35,350 nt of DNA from Phoronis australis (lineage: Eukaryota; Phoronida; Phoronidae): assembly GCA_002633005.1 (NCBI GenBank), contig NMRA01000353.1, forward strand, positions 197,625-232,974. The letters are read 5' to 3'. Of the stretch, positions 12,001 to 27,000 are shown in pieces (the first letter of the stretch is position 1; each line of letters opens with the position of its first letter). The position numbers and the translations under genes were made by a program. Under the pieces are notes generated by a model, which saw nothing but the letters and a program-made list of their open reading frames with translations, was not told the DNA's origin and did no database searches.

Positions 12001-15000
12001 CCATTTATATATTCAATGACTTTAAAATGGAAGTCTATATGGACATGTTTGAAACAGTATGCGAAAACATTTTACTCAAAAAAAATGTGACCTTCATACC
12101 AGAGATGCCAATGTGGAGAATGTCCAAAAACTAACACAGTTTTCAACAGCAATGTCCAGTCTTTCATGAAGCAGACAATCCAAAATAAAGTGTCTTGGTA
12201 AAGCGAGTTGCATTTCTATCATACATAATCTTGACAGTTGAGTCTGTTTTCTCTTAATCCCATGTCTGCACAACATTCATGGTCAATACCCTCGTAATGT
12301 TTGTCTGAATTCGACAACAAAAAGTCAGTACATCCAAAACTACATGACCAGAATTCTTCCAGAAATTGCATAACAAACGAGTCCACGGCTTCGTCCACTT
12401 TCTTGAATATCTAATTAGTTAGAGTAAATAAACCGATTCATGTGCGTTTCCATTTACTTGGACGGGAGAGCAAGTACAAACCAATATTTCTAGAAAGATA
12501 TCGACTGAATTGTAAAACGTTAGCAGTAAATTTCTTATTTCTGAAATGACTGATGGCCTATTTACTTGAGGGACGGCCGACCAGCCAATAATATTAAGAA
12601 AGCGGTCATCATTTCAAGCAACTTTTTTAATTCTGGCCATCCTGTCGAATAAAATTTTGGCCGTCTCAATGACGGCCAAGACGGCTGATGTATAAACACC
12701 TGCGTAACCACAAGTCAATCTCAGTTAACTCAATTCCACACATCATCACAAGTCAGTTTCAATCGTTTCACTTCTTGTGTCACATTAACACGACAACGAA
12801 ATGCTGTCAAATTCAACATTGAACAATTATCCTGGAAACACCTATCACAGCAAGTTTCAGTGCAAGATAATTTTCAGCTCATCAATACCGAGGTCATCGC
12901 CAGAGAAAAGCCCGTTGATGAAAACAACTGTTCAAGAAAGGTCAATACAACAACACCTGTACTCTGTGCATGCAGGAGCGGCTCTAAGTCTATCAGAAAT
13001 ACTTTATAGCAGAGATAGTTGAACCTTGCTGATGTCAGTCTCATACAGACAGACATCCACTGACACTCAATCGTCTCTGCAGGTTTTCCTACATCTCAAA
13101 ATTACTGTCACTGCCCTGCTTTACCTGAGCATGAAACCTCCCCTAACTAATACACACAACTAAATGGCCACCTTTCACATTTTAGAATACTTAGTGCTGA
13201 ACAGTGCAGTAATAAAACAAGCACTACTCCCCATTAAGTCAGTCTATCAGTTAGCTAAGCTAGATTTAGCATTTCAGTCTGTGAGCATTAAAAAAATTCA
13301 ATGGCTATATAGGAGTCGTAAACTACTGAACGGCTATAATATAAACACAAATTTCATTTAGGACTGGCTAATAAAAAACTAGCTTAAAGGGATTAAGAAC
13401 CATCATTTGATGATGAAAGTCTACCAAGAGCTGTTAACATGACCTAGAATACATGAATAATAGGGGTCGTTGAAATAAGGTAGGACGCCTGGTTGCAGAC
13501 TTTGATTGCACATCCATAACTGAAACTTCAATTCTGTATTTTTTGTAAAAAAAAAGTTGCAATGATTAGAAAATTAACTTAAGCACCACCTTCCAAGAGT
13601 ATAAGAGTATTTAATGACACGTTAATCAGCCAGTAAGCCCATACAACTACCCAAGTGAAGAAAAGCCGAATACTTACAGAATTCACTGGAAGCAGGACGC
13701 GAGGGGCGTGATTGTCTGCGCAGGACGCTCCGTCTGCCTTTACGATGAGGTCGTGACCCTGCTGCAGCTGGAGTCTTCTTCCAATAGTAGTAGAACTCCA
13801 CCAGCTCTGACTATAAGAAGACAACTGCTGGTTAAATAAGATAAATGACAGGACCACACCAACAACAGCTGTAGGTCGCCAATGTGACCGCCGATTGGGT
13901 TTGGCGACTGGGATTTTTGCCAGGTCGCCAAGTGTGATTTGGTGTTTAGCTAATCGTCAAGCACTGAACAATATCAACATCAAGTCGCCACAAAGTTGCC
14001 GCTGAGAATATCAAAGACAGACAATAATTCCTCTAAATTCATTTCAAAGTTCGTGTTGACTTCCAAACTTTTTTTGGTTGACAAACTTTTTTGTATGACG
14101 GATAGGAAACCGTGGAATTGAGGAAATGATTTGGACATCTGAGACTTTCAGGTTTGGCGACCACAGATTTCGTTTGGCGACCTGGGACTTTTGCCAGGTC
14201 ACCAAGTGCATCTTGGCATTTAGTTAAGCTTCGAGCTCTAAACAGTATTAACATTAACACGGTTTGATTTGGCCATCTGGAAAAATCCGAGGCCACCACA
14301 CAACACCACACCCAAGCATGTACTCAAAATACTTCAGGTAGTAAACAAATTGAAGTCAGAATGGTTGCACAAAAACTGTAAAAAACCTGATCTTGTTTCT
14401 CTGCCTCTGTAAGTGAGGGTCTGCTGGCAATATTGGGTCCCGTGCAGGACTACGCAAAAATTTTTCATCAATGCAAATAAGCCTTCCAGGTGATCTCAGA
14501 TACGTAGTAACTCGTTTATTTCATTTTCGGCAACTGTCAATGAGATTTGGCAACCTTAGTTCCCGTTCGGAGACCCGGAAATTTTGCCAGATCACAGTTG
14601 ACGTTACAACAAGTATCAAGACCCTCATGAACTATACTAATCAGCATGGTAGTATTCCTGGCAATAGCGATGGCAATAATACTGTACAATTTCTAATCTT
14701 CCACACATTAAAGTGGTGATAAACCCAACTTCCACCAAAAAAGTCAAGATTTGTTATGGAATTGAACTCAAATTGTTCTTTAATAAAGATTTGAAGTGAT
14801 TTCAAGGCTTCAAAGGAACCGACTAAATTGGTTATTGCTCGAGACCAGGCAGCACAATTTGGCTTGCTACGCTGTGACATCTCATGCAGTGAGCATGTCT
14901 TGACGTTTAACTATATACCACTTCTTTGCAAATCTAAGCATCATTTCTTATCTGAGAATATGTACTGTTTATTGAGGACAAAAGTAAAAGATACATCCTC

Positions 15001-18000
15001 TTAAGCAAAAAAAATTCTATTCCAGACAGTACTCACAAAAATAGAAACAAACATGGTAATGAACAATGGTGAAAGGGTCATCAAGATACAATGGTAATAA
15101 ATTACAATTAATTTTAAAATGGCAAAGCAGAAAATTTAAAGAGACGATGATTATAAGGTTAAAAACAGTATTTAAGAAAAAATATTTTAAATAAAGGAGA
15201 AAGTAATGTATAAATAATGTGGTGCTACCATGAAATCATATGAAAGACAATGTATCAAAGGTAATGATTAAGTCGAGCAAATGTGGTAAATGATCTAAAT
15301 CAAAAGTTTGATTCTTGGACGAAATGTACATTAATACAAACAGAATGTGAGCAATGTCTCAAGGGGACCTTTCATACCAATGGCGGAGCGCCATCTTGTG
15401 ATAACTTTGATGACTCACACAACAAACAGCAATAAATTCAGCATTTGCGAAATATCGAACCTCATTTGAAAAGTCCAACTATAACTTAGCAATTTACATC
15501 CATGCTATTTTGGTACTGGATTTAAGTCAATTTGGTGGTGGATTGAAGTTGATATGAAAAGGACTTGAAAGGTCTCAAAAATTTGCACACATTTTACCTA
15601 TAGTCACATGATGCGGTGATAATCTTTTTTATCACTGAGCGAGTAGACTAAAATCTGAACAAGGACACTTGTGAGAGTGGAGACTGACAATAATGGAGAG
15701 AGACTATCCATAAATCAAGCCTGTCACTCTTGTCCTATCTGCTCAAAAGAAGGGCACCACATGGATCATACTGTAGTTGTCTACTTAACACCACACAGTT
15801 TCACCTGCCTTAATGGATAACATAAACCTACACAGACTGAGCCATTGAATATCTTGAAAGACTAGGAGATATTTGTAGCAAGTTGTGCCATAGTTGAGAT
15901 TGATAAAGTAGCACACTTGAAGTTTATGTTGCACGTATGTGTTGTTTTGCAAAGCTGGCAAACCTATCACTATCCAATTCATTATTTAGTTCATTGCACC
16001 AACCATAAAAATGGATTTCACATCATTTCAGTCAATGACTCTTCCCACATTTCTAACTGTCACTATCAAATACCAAAAATAATAACCAAAACAATAATAA
16101 CTGCAAGCAACTATAACCGTACTGTTAACAGTGTAGTCACTCCTGTTGATAGTTGGACATATCTCATGCCAAAATGGAGAAAATTCAATGTTCACGTCAG
16201 TGCATATAGACCACCGTGGATTACACAATGTTCACGTCAGTGCATATAGACCACCGTGGATTACACAATGTTCACGTCAGTGCATATAGACCACCGTGGA
16301 TTACACAAAAACTACCTCAAAGTGGTTGCAGCAAATTAACATTGTAAGAACATCTTGAAGTTTCCAGTCACAAGTTGTCAATAATCAAATGACCTGTTAA
16401 ATTCAAAGAACTCATTTTCATTTAAGTTCACCTTCAGATTTGAATATTCCAGAAAATATGCTCCTATTGAAAGCAGAAAACATGACACTGACAATGTGTA
16501 CCAATCACAGGCTGAAGTAGGCTACGAATAGTTTATGGTAGATGTGCTTGTATGTAGGTTAGGTGTACCTTATGGTAGATATGCTTGTACGGAGGCTACT
16601 TAGTAGATGTAGCTTACGGTGTAGATGTGCTTGTTGTATGCGCCAGGTGCCTCAACTTGGAATCCTGCTTAATCTCAAGATCGCATATATACCTGAACTT
16701 GAAATACACAAGGAAAGTGGACAAGTTCACCAACATATTTACGTTCACCTTGGCTAAATTAGCACTACACTACATCAAATTACATGGCAAAAAATAATGT
16801 AAATTTTAACCAACTTTTTTCAACTATAGGCGATGTTGTTCACCAACAATAATCAATTTAATCTTCCATATATTCCTCCGATACTATGACACAAGTTACA
16901 ATATCAGAGAAAATGGCTGATTGTGAGGCTGATAATTACGAAAATTCTTTACACTGAACAAAAAATCACCTGCCTTAATGAATATTCAATTCCAAGTTCA
17001 CGCATTAGTGATCTTGAGATTAAGATGAATTCTGAGTTGAGGCAGAGCATATGCACCAGATGTGACCTAGCAATTATCTCTTGATTGGACTGCAGCTCTA
17101 CAATAATACACAGTACACAGCTACCACTCATACAGTAAAGTGAATATTGCAGTAAAGAGAATATATTGCAGACAAGACAAGGATATTCTGTCCTTGTAAA
17201 CACACAAGGGCCCACATGTACTTACCCAAAGCACTGCTGACTAGTGCCTCACTAACAATAGACCAGAATGGGACTGTAGTACCAAACAGACCTATCATAT
17301 TATACACAACAAGTCCATGACATTATCCACCTGACAAAAGCGCACAACTGTGACTCTTTACACAACTTTACATCAACTGGCTTTTCATAGAGGTCTATAG
17401 AGCCAGCTTTACTGTAAGTTACACACTGTGTCTGGGGAACCTTCAACAGTACTGGTTGAACTGACTCTTTAGGTTTTTAAAAATCAAAGTATAACTTTGA
17501 ACACACGGCTATTCCCAACCATTCTCTCGCATGCACAAGTCTATTTGCAGTCCAAACAAAATCTAGTCAAACAGCACAACACAACTTACTGTAACCATCA
17601 ACCACGAGTGGCTGTTTGCATGATTAAGCCAACAAACAGGAACACAAGTAATTAACAAAGTAAGCAGAACAGATGGAATCAATACCAAAATCTAAATGAA
17701 GATCTTGTCCACCTCAAGGCAAACACATTCTACAACTTGTGTGTGTTGATCTTCACAATAACCCTTGACACTGACAACAAGAAACAGCTCAGGCAAAACA
17801 AGATGGAGAATTTCATAAAATAAATCTATCATAAATTGACAGAATTAATACAACATCAGTTGAATTCCACATGGAGACAACCAAGTCTTTCTTACCACGC
17901 TATCTATAACCACTACAGGCGATATGTCTCTCCAGAACAAGGGTCAGAAATAACCTGGTTCACTGGGAAATCTGCAACCTTCACTTCACATGTCGGCCAT

Positions 18001-21000
18001 TTTGAAACCCAGTAAGCAGCCTGGTCAATTAGATTAGGGTGGCTGTAGTTTGTAATGATAATATGATTATTGATTTTCCCTGGCACACGATCACTGCTAA
18101 ATGATAGACATTACAAATATTAGCCTACTATGTACACAGGCAATCTCTTTGTGGCAGTGTTTGCATTAGATAGCCAAGTTCACATGCAACTGCTGTCACA
18201 TCCTATGTCAACATAAGCCTCGATAAAAAATTGCACACTCTCACAGATAGGCAAACCAGATACGGATAGCAAAAAGATTACCGAATGTTATTAAAGTAAA
18301 GCGCACTGATTTATACCGCAATTATCTGCTATTATTGTCCTCGAATAGCATAAATTATTGTTATCTTAAATTTAAATCACTGCCTCACCAGTAATAAAAT
18401 GGAACATTAAATCAAAGTGGACAATTGGCCAAAGCCACTCAGGCAAATCAAATAGTTACAAGAAGTGACGGATTTCATCAACCAGGTTCACAGGTAAAAA
18501 AGCAATAATCAACGCACAGCGATGCTATCGACGATAAAAAATCTTCAGTTTAGAAAACAATGTGGATAAAATGTAAAATTTCATACTCATCCAGTCAATG
18601 TTCGAAACAATAACTATTTTAGCACCATTTTCACCGTAGAGTTATTACTAATCAACATTTGATAAGAATTGCGTGTGTTAAGGTGTAGTAAGACTTTGGA
18701 AAATAGGGAAATGTCAATTTCGGAATTCATTTTGGTCCAAATTTAAGGCTTCCATAATTATCAGTCATGGCATCATCCTGTCAATGTTCCATTTGGCAAA
18801 CATAGACAGCAACTATCCTAGACCAACAAGGCAAAGTAATGTTACTAAGTATAGACTGTAGCCTGAACCAGGCATGCAGTGTACAGACACATGTATGAAG
18901 AACAGGGGAGGCTAACCAAAACAGTCACCATGTTTACTTTGGCAGGACTATAAATTATCAAAGTTAACTGGATAAATAAGCACACATCACCTCTAACACA
19001 TGCCTGAAGACACTAAAAACAACTGCGCAGACTCCAATACAAAAAGTAATGGTCAACACTTCTCTCAAAAGGTGGCTCCAATGATGAAGTTATCAAATTT
19101 TAAGTTACTGGCAGCAGTTCTCTGTAGATCTGTGTCAAGAATCTTAACAACACAGTAGAATTCAAATCAACATACATTTAGCACATTCATATAACAACAA
19201 GATGGCCCTTCAGTTTTGGCTAACATTCATACTAAAACAATTCTGCACTATGTCAATTCCCAAAAAATAATTAAGAAATCCTTATCTTGATGTAAAGGTG
19301 CCTGTACTGTTGGGAAGCATGACACCACCAGAGGGCAGTATCATCAGGGGTACCAGCAAGCATCAGCCATACCAACTCTACAGAGTTGTAGAAGCCTAAG
19401 TGTGCAAGACATTTATACGAATCTTACGAGTAACCCACCACACAGTCGTGGTAATTTGATGGCATGATCATAACAAAGAGTTCAAGAGAAAAAACTGAAA
19501 AATTCCACTGCATCAAATGGCTCATCCAAACCCGAGGTTAACTGTACATTGTAGATAGTACTAAATGCTGATCACAAATAAATCTATAACCATCTACCAA
19601 TGATGTACCTCTGGACAAACAGACACTGGTGTGACAGTTTATTCCTAGGTTTCTGAGGGAGTAAAACGTGTCTTAATTAACCTACTGTGAGGAAGGTAAC
19701 AAGAGGAGGTAATAGGTCATTCTTTTTTGCAGAATTCATGTAATAGTGATTTGTTTCTTAAACAAAGCTTAAACATTCACTAATACATGCCTACTAGCCA
19801 AAGTTAATGAAAATCTGTTGAGGACCTTTGAAGATACAGAAGTAAACATAAAAACAACAAGAGCAACGCAGAGCATTCAAAAGCGCCCACGAATGCACCA
19901 CAAACTGTCTGCTTCTAGAGTTGTTTATTTGTATCATAAAAATGGCCAATAGATGGCGCAAAATGTCCAATCCATCTGAAAATGGAACATGCCGTCATTT
20001 CTTTAATAGAAAGCTATTTACCAAATTTCAGAAATATCTGTCAAGGAACTTCAGAGAAACAAATGAACACGATAAAAAAAAATAAATAGCCACAAGGGGG
20101 CACAGAGTCCACCTGAAAGTTGTCATCGCCTATAGTTAGCTTCAGGAAGCACCACAGTATTCGAAGGCATCATCATCAACCGTCCTCATCACACTTAGAA
20201 CATATACTCCAATTTTCAATCCTCAGAATGGACATGAAAACAGTTAAAATGGCCACTAGGTGGGGCAAAATACCTCACATCCATTCGAAAATGGCAGGAT
20301 AGCAACTCAGTTGAGGACCTTTGAATATACAGAAAAACTAAAATTGCCACTAGGGGGTGTAACGGTAGTCCGATTCATGAGCAAGTCATCGTTGTTCGTT
20401 GTCAACACCATATAAATATACGTGCTATATTAAGTAAAAGATCCTATAAATGGTTCAGGAGATACAGCCATGGGCGCAAAAACAAAACTGTCACAAAGAA
20501 GCACCACAATATTCTAAGTCATCAGAAAATCGTCAGTCGCCTCAACACAGAAAGAAGTTCAACATATGTGCCAATTTTCAAAATCATCATCACCAGAGCG
20601 GTTTGGTTGATAGAAGGACGGACGCCAAAAAACTAAAAAAAAGTAACAACAGCAACGTGGAGCGTTGAAATGCACCCACGAATGCATTGCAAATGGTGTA
20701 CTTTTAGGGTTATTTATTTGTATCACAAAAATGGCCACTAGATGGCGCAAAAACATACAATCCATCCAAAAACAGGAACATGCCATATTTCATACAAATC
20801 TGTCAAGGAACTTCTGAGAAAACATAAAATGAAATTGCCACTAGTGGGCACAGTGTCCGTTGGATCCGCCTGAAAGTCGTCGTCGTCTGTTGTTATCTTC
20901 ATATAAATACACTTACTAAATTTAGTAAAGATCCTGCAGTGGGTTTAGGAGATACAACTATGGGCACAAAACAAAACTACAACTAGGAGGCACCACAGTA

Positions 21001-24000
21001 GTCAGTCACCATCATCAAAGGTTGTCTTCATACTGAGAACATATATGCCAATTTTCAAATGATTTGGTAGATAAAGGGGTGGACACCAAAAACAAGATTT
21101 GAAAACAGCAAAAAATGGCCACTAGGTGGTGCAAAATACCTCGATTCCATCCAAAAACAGAAAGATAGCGTCATCACACCAATAGATGCCTATATGTAAA
21201 ATTTCATGAAAATCTGTTGAGGACCTTTAAAGATACTGAGTTATACGTAAAAAACTAAAATTGCCACTAGGGGGCACAGCAGTAGTCAGATATGTCCAAA
21301 AGTCGTCGTCATCCGTAGTCAACATCATCTAAATACACTTGCTAAATTAAGTAAAGATCCTGCGAACGGTTTAGGAGATACGGCCATAGGCACAACAAAA
21401 ACAAAACTGTCACTAGGAGGTGTCACAGTACTTGAAATCGTCGGAAAATCATCGTCAACCGTCCTCTTTATAGTAAGCACATACATGCCAATTTTCACAA
21501 TCATCCTTTGAGTGGTTTGATTGATAGAGGGGTGGACGCAAAAAACAAACTCGAAAACAGTTAAAATGGCCTCTACGTGGAGCAAACTACGTCGAATCCA
21601 TCCGAAAATGGGAGGACAGCGTCATCTCACTAATAGGTGCCTACATATTAAATTTCATGAAAATCCGTTAAGGACTTTTAAAGATACAAAGGTAAACGTA
21701 AAAAAAATAAAATAACCACTAGGGGGCACACCGGTGGTCGGATATGTTCAAAAGTCATCATTATCCATCTTTAACATCATATAAATATATTTACTAAATT
21801 TCGTAAAGATCCAGAGAACAATTTAGAAGATAGAGCTATAGGTGCAAAAAAAATTGCCACTAGGAGGCGCCACAGTTGTCGAAATCGTCGGAAAATCATC
21901 GTCAACTGTCCTCTTCATAGTAAGCACATGTATGCCAATTTTCACAATCATCCTTTGAGCGGTTTGGTTGATAGAGGGATGGAAGCAAAAAACAGACTCG
22001 AAAACAGTAAAAATGGCCACTAGATGGCGCAAGCTACATCGAATCCATCCGAAAATGGGAGGATAGCGTCATCTCTCTAATAGGTGCCTACATACCAAAT
22101 TTCATGAAAATCCGTTCAGGACTTTTGAAGATACAAAGATAAGCATAAAAAAATAAAATTGCCACTAGGGGGCACACCGGTAGTGGGATCCGACTGAAAG
22201 TTCGCTCATGCCGTCCCATTCATGAATGAACCATATGTGCCATATTTCATGAACGTATGTCAAAGGGATTTGGAGATAGATCAGTGGACGCCAGACGGAC
22301 GCTGCCCGGACGGACGGAGATGATGGCATAATGCGTCCACATGTAAATATGTGGGCCCATAAAAATGGCCATTAGGTGGCGCAAAGTACCTCGAATCCAT
22401 CCAAAAACGGGAATATGGCATCATCCCACTACTAGATGCCTAACTGCCAAGTTTTATGAAAATCCGTTGAGGTCCACCAAAGATACAGAGGTAAGCGCAA
22501 AAAACTAAAATTGCCACTAGGGGCACACTGGTAGTCGGAGAGGTCCAAACTTCGTCGTCATCCGTTGTCAGCTTGATATGAACATTCCTGCCAACTCTCA
22601 TCAAGAACCTGAGAGGGTTTTAGGAGATACAGCAGCACTCGCCAGATGACGGGTGCCCAGACAGAGATAACGGCAATATGCAATCACATATAAATATGTG
22701 GGCGCATAAAAATTGCCACTAGTGGCACACCGGTAGTCGTATCCGTCCGAAAGTTCACTCGTGCTGTCCCATCCACAAAAGGAACATATGTCAAAATTTC
22801 ATGAACAAGCAACAAAGGGTTCTGAAGTAGCGGATGCCAAATGGACAGACAGACAGACAGGGATGACAGCATAAAAATGACGTGAAAGAGAAAACAATGA
22901 CCAGTAGTAGAACCAGTGACATTTTCTATACAATAGAGTGTCACAAGAAATGCGTTATGACTGACCATCCAAAACCAGTCTTGCAATTCACGTTTGCATT
23001 CTGATTAAAGTTTCATAAAGGTAAGGTTCCAATTACAACGTACTTTTAAAAGTAAACTAAAACATGAGAAACAAATGAAGAAAACATGTATTTGAAGATG
23101 ACAATAACTGATTTTGTATACGTAAAAATAGATCCTCTTTCCCCTTAAAATATACAATAGAAATAGCAGCACCAACTTTCAAAATATGAACAATATAAAC
23201 ACTTATTTGGAATGCCTGACAAATTCCCAGCAGTTACTCATTGAATATTCAATAAATCCGCCCAAGACAACAGACCCTAGTAAAGTCAAGAGAAAGTCAG
23301 TAATTGTAGACAAGTCTGTCCAGTGATGTGTAAGAACCACTTCACACTTCACTAAGTCTGCCTTCTACAATCAAGCTGACAATAGCAACTATACAAGGTC
23401 TGTTATTTCTATTGAAACCAGTTGAAGTGAAGGATGGCCTAACCTAGAATTATGCTCAGATATTTCTATAGCTTTCTGGGCTTAACTCCAATTATTGCAC
23501 ATTATATGTTTAGTATTAAACTTTAAGAACAACTTTGACTCATTGTCATTAATAACAGTTGCCATAAATAATTTTTGGGCAAAATAAACAAGAATAAAAT
23601 TCAAAGAGCTGAGTCAAATGACAATAAGTATCAGGGACTCCACAAGGCTATGAGCGTTCTCTGCCCCTCCAGGAGATGTGCAGACAACCCAAGAGGGGGA
23701 TACTTTGCAACCACATACTAAGTCCATGTACATGGCAAATACGGCAGAAGTTTGACCGACTAAAATGCAAGTGTTTTAAGCCAGGTAGATGAGTTGACTG
23801 CCACTAAGTAGTTTGTTTCCTCACAAATTGAACGGCTTTCAACCAAAAACTGCATACCTTCTATTTAAATACCAGCGTAATTTATCTTCAATTCATTTGC
23901 CTCACTTTAACTCGGCACGGGGGTAAAAAGTAGTCATTTCCTGTTTAGCTGTATTACTCTGAGATGCTCCACTTCACATAAGCTTACAAGAGTGATTACA

Positions 24001-27000
24001 ATCAATCCAAGTTGGAAACCACTTGATGGAATATCCCACTTATTATCATAATTTACGTGGAAACCGAGGGCATGACTTTCAGTCTGCACTGCACTTGAAC
24101 CTGGTAATTTCCATTATGAAAACCGACTGGAAAATGGTCTACCTTACAGGTAGTATACCCTTATTTCATTGTGCTTGCAGAAAAAAATGTAAGAATTTCA
24201 AATAAATTTAATTTCTTACAATTAACTGTTGATTTCTAGAAAAGAATCACAGCTTTGTGAAACAAACATGTTTACCTGCAATTGTTATCACTGGGTTAAC
24301 TTAGTGCAAAGTTAAGGGGAAAATGTTGAAACAAGGATTCGATTGCATGCCACAAGATTTCAGGGAAGTCCATTATAATGTGCAATGAGTTGGTAAAATC
24401 TTTGTCCAAACAAATTTTGTGGAAAGGAGCTGCTGAGATACTATCATTATGAGCCGAGATAGCATCATTATGTGCTGAGATAGTATCATTGTGTGCTGAG
24501 ATAGTATCATTGTGTGCTGAGATAGTATCATTGTGTGCTGAACCAGTATCATTGTGTGCTGAGATAGTATCATTATGAGACGAGATAGTATCATTATGTG
24601 CTGAGATAGTATCATTATGTGCTGAGATAGTATCATTATGAGCTGAGATAGTATCGTTATTGGCTGAAATAGTATCATTATGTGCTGAGATAGCATCATG
24701 ATGTGCTCCCATAGCCAGCATCAGGAATAAGCTGGTAAGAAGCCTACTTGACTAGCAGTGTTATAAAATGACCAGTTCCCGTAAATGTAGTCCACAACGC
24801 ATATGAATATTTCTTAGGTACAATTTCGTGTACACTATTTGTTTGATGATGATGAGGAAGAATAGTATTCAACTTCAACAACTCTTAGTACAGGCAATGA
24901 GATCAAGGTCAAGCTCAACGATTACTAAAACAATGAGCTGGGGGCTCCAAGTGATAAGGAAATTAATGTCTCTAAACCTGAACTGGAATACACTGTGATC
25001 ACCTTTATTACACAAAAGCTGTTTAAATTGTTGTCAATAAATTACCATCAAACAAGTTCATACTTTCCGTGGCTGGATTGGGAAATTTGCCGATAAACGT
25101 CAGTCATACTACAATGTCAAGTGCATGCCATGGAGTTTCTGGCAAGAAAAGCAAGGTCTCGCAAAATCACACGAATATGTTAAAGAGCTTACTAGCCTAA
25201 CTTAGCAAAATGGCAGTCGACGAAGTGATTGGTTAGTGAGGTTTGGAATGTTCCATTGTGGGGTTGAATTCCAATGTTTCTGTTTCATAGGTGAAAATTC
25301 TTGCTACAAGTGCAAGCTTACAATTTGCGGTCACCAGAACTAAGCGTTCAAAAATTCATATCCACAGCTGTCAAGTTCGCACTAATTGACAAAAAATGAT
25401 ACACATGAGCACTCACTTATTCCTGCTCATTATAGGATTAGCTCAGATGGTAATTCACTACAGCAGCCATCTTGCTCATAACCCAATAGCAAATAGTCAA
25501 AACTGACCAATTTACCTCAGAGTCCACTCAAAAAGAACTTCTTAAAGGACTTCTTAAAGAACTTGAAATAAAAATACTAACACCTAAACAGGAACATTTG
25601 AGTATTGCCACAAAACACCACAACACACAAAGTTTGAACATGTACGCTCCCTGGTATCATGACAGATGACAACAGTTAATTAACAGGGAAGCTATCTACC
25701 AGTGGTTCTAAACAACAAGACTACACCACTGTCCAAACTAACACAAACAGAAGTATGCCCAACTGGTAACAGCACATAACTTAACTTACCGTCTCTTTAT
25801 GAGACAGGAGTTCCCGCCGAATTTTGAAAAAATTCTTTCCGTACTGTCTCAGCCCTTTGACAAATCGTTTCTGAAACAAAAGAACAACAAAATAAACGAG
25901 TTTCCATAAAATGAAGACATTGCTTGCCACATCTAAAAACTTTCTTTAAAACTACAATTCTAAGCATCAACACTGTCACCATTTCCAAACAGCATTGTCC
26001 ATTTCCAAAAGTCGCTTTATATAATTCGATACATGTATTTATAACAAGTACTGCAAACTTCGATAGTATACCAAAAAATGACAACTTCCTTGTACAGTTG
26101 ACCATCGAAGACTCAAAACACGGTGTAAATGTCTGAAGAGGTTGACAAAAAAGTTGTGCATCAGCAGGGGGCAACTGTGGTGCAAGGCTCTCACGTGGTT
26201 AACCAATGCATGTATTTTCAAATAGAACCATTGCTTCACCAGTGCCACTCATCAAATTTAGAACTTGCATTGAACCAGCAAGACAGTACCTTGACTTGAC
26301 ATAACAATAGACTGGTAAAAAATTTAACATGGATTTTGCAAGTTTGACTTGGAAAATCATACAAGTCAACTGCATTCTACCTGAGTTTGAACTCAGTCGA
26401 CCTGGCTTTTGAGCAATTTTCAAACTGGGAAATGTAAAATGTTTACCATACTGATATGGTGCAAACCTTCAAGACTGGTGGGTGGTGAAAATTTTCAGAT
26501 CTTTGATATCATTGACAAATGGTACAATTCACGCAAGGTCTCTATTCATCACCATGGCGATATGAAGGATCAAGAAGACACTTCATTTTGGCTAATAAAA
26601 GGCGAAGGCAACCTTTTTACATGTCATTTTCAGCAAAAATAAGGTTCGTTGATTATCTCAAATCACAGCTTTTTGTAATTTAATTATCTGTTCTCCACTC
26701 TGGAGGTGACTTTTTGGGATGCAAGAATTTCGTGCCAATTACTTTTCATATAGTCTGACTGTGAGAGCTGTTGAGTCAGTCATTGATCTACCTCGGTTGT
26801 AGTAAATTCAGTCGTCGTTAGCTTTTGTTTACGAGTCAGTCAACATGCCACACTGTTGCTGTGTACCGGAATGTACTCATTATGGCCAAGAGTCTGTAAG
26901 CAGCCCTGCTGCGATGTTGACTAGTGGGAGTGAATACAGGCCCAGTTCGACACCACGTGAAGAGGACAGTTCGTCATTCAATGAACAGATCGGTGAGCCA

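Noticed and set aside
16530-16640. Loose repeats of GGTAGATGTGCTTGTA (about 40-bp spacing)
   Set aside because: Only three degenerate copies with uneven spacing; not reported as an array.
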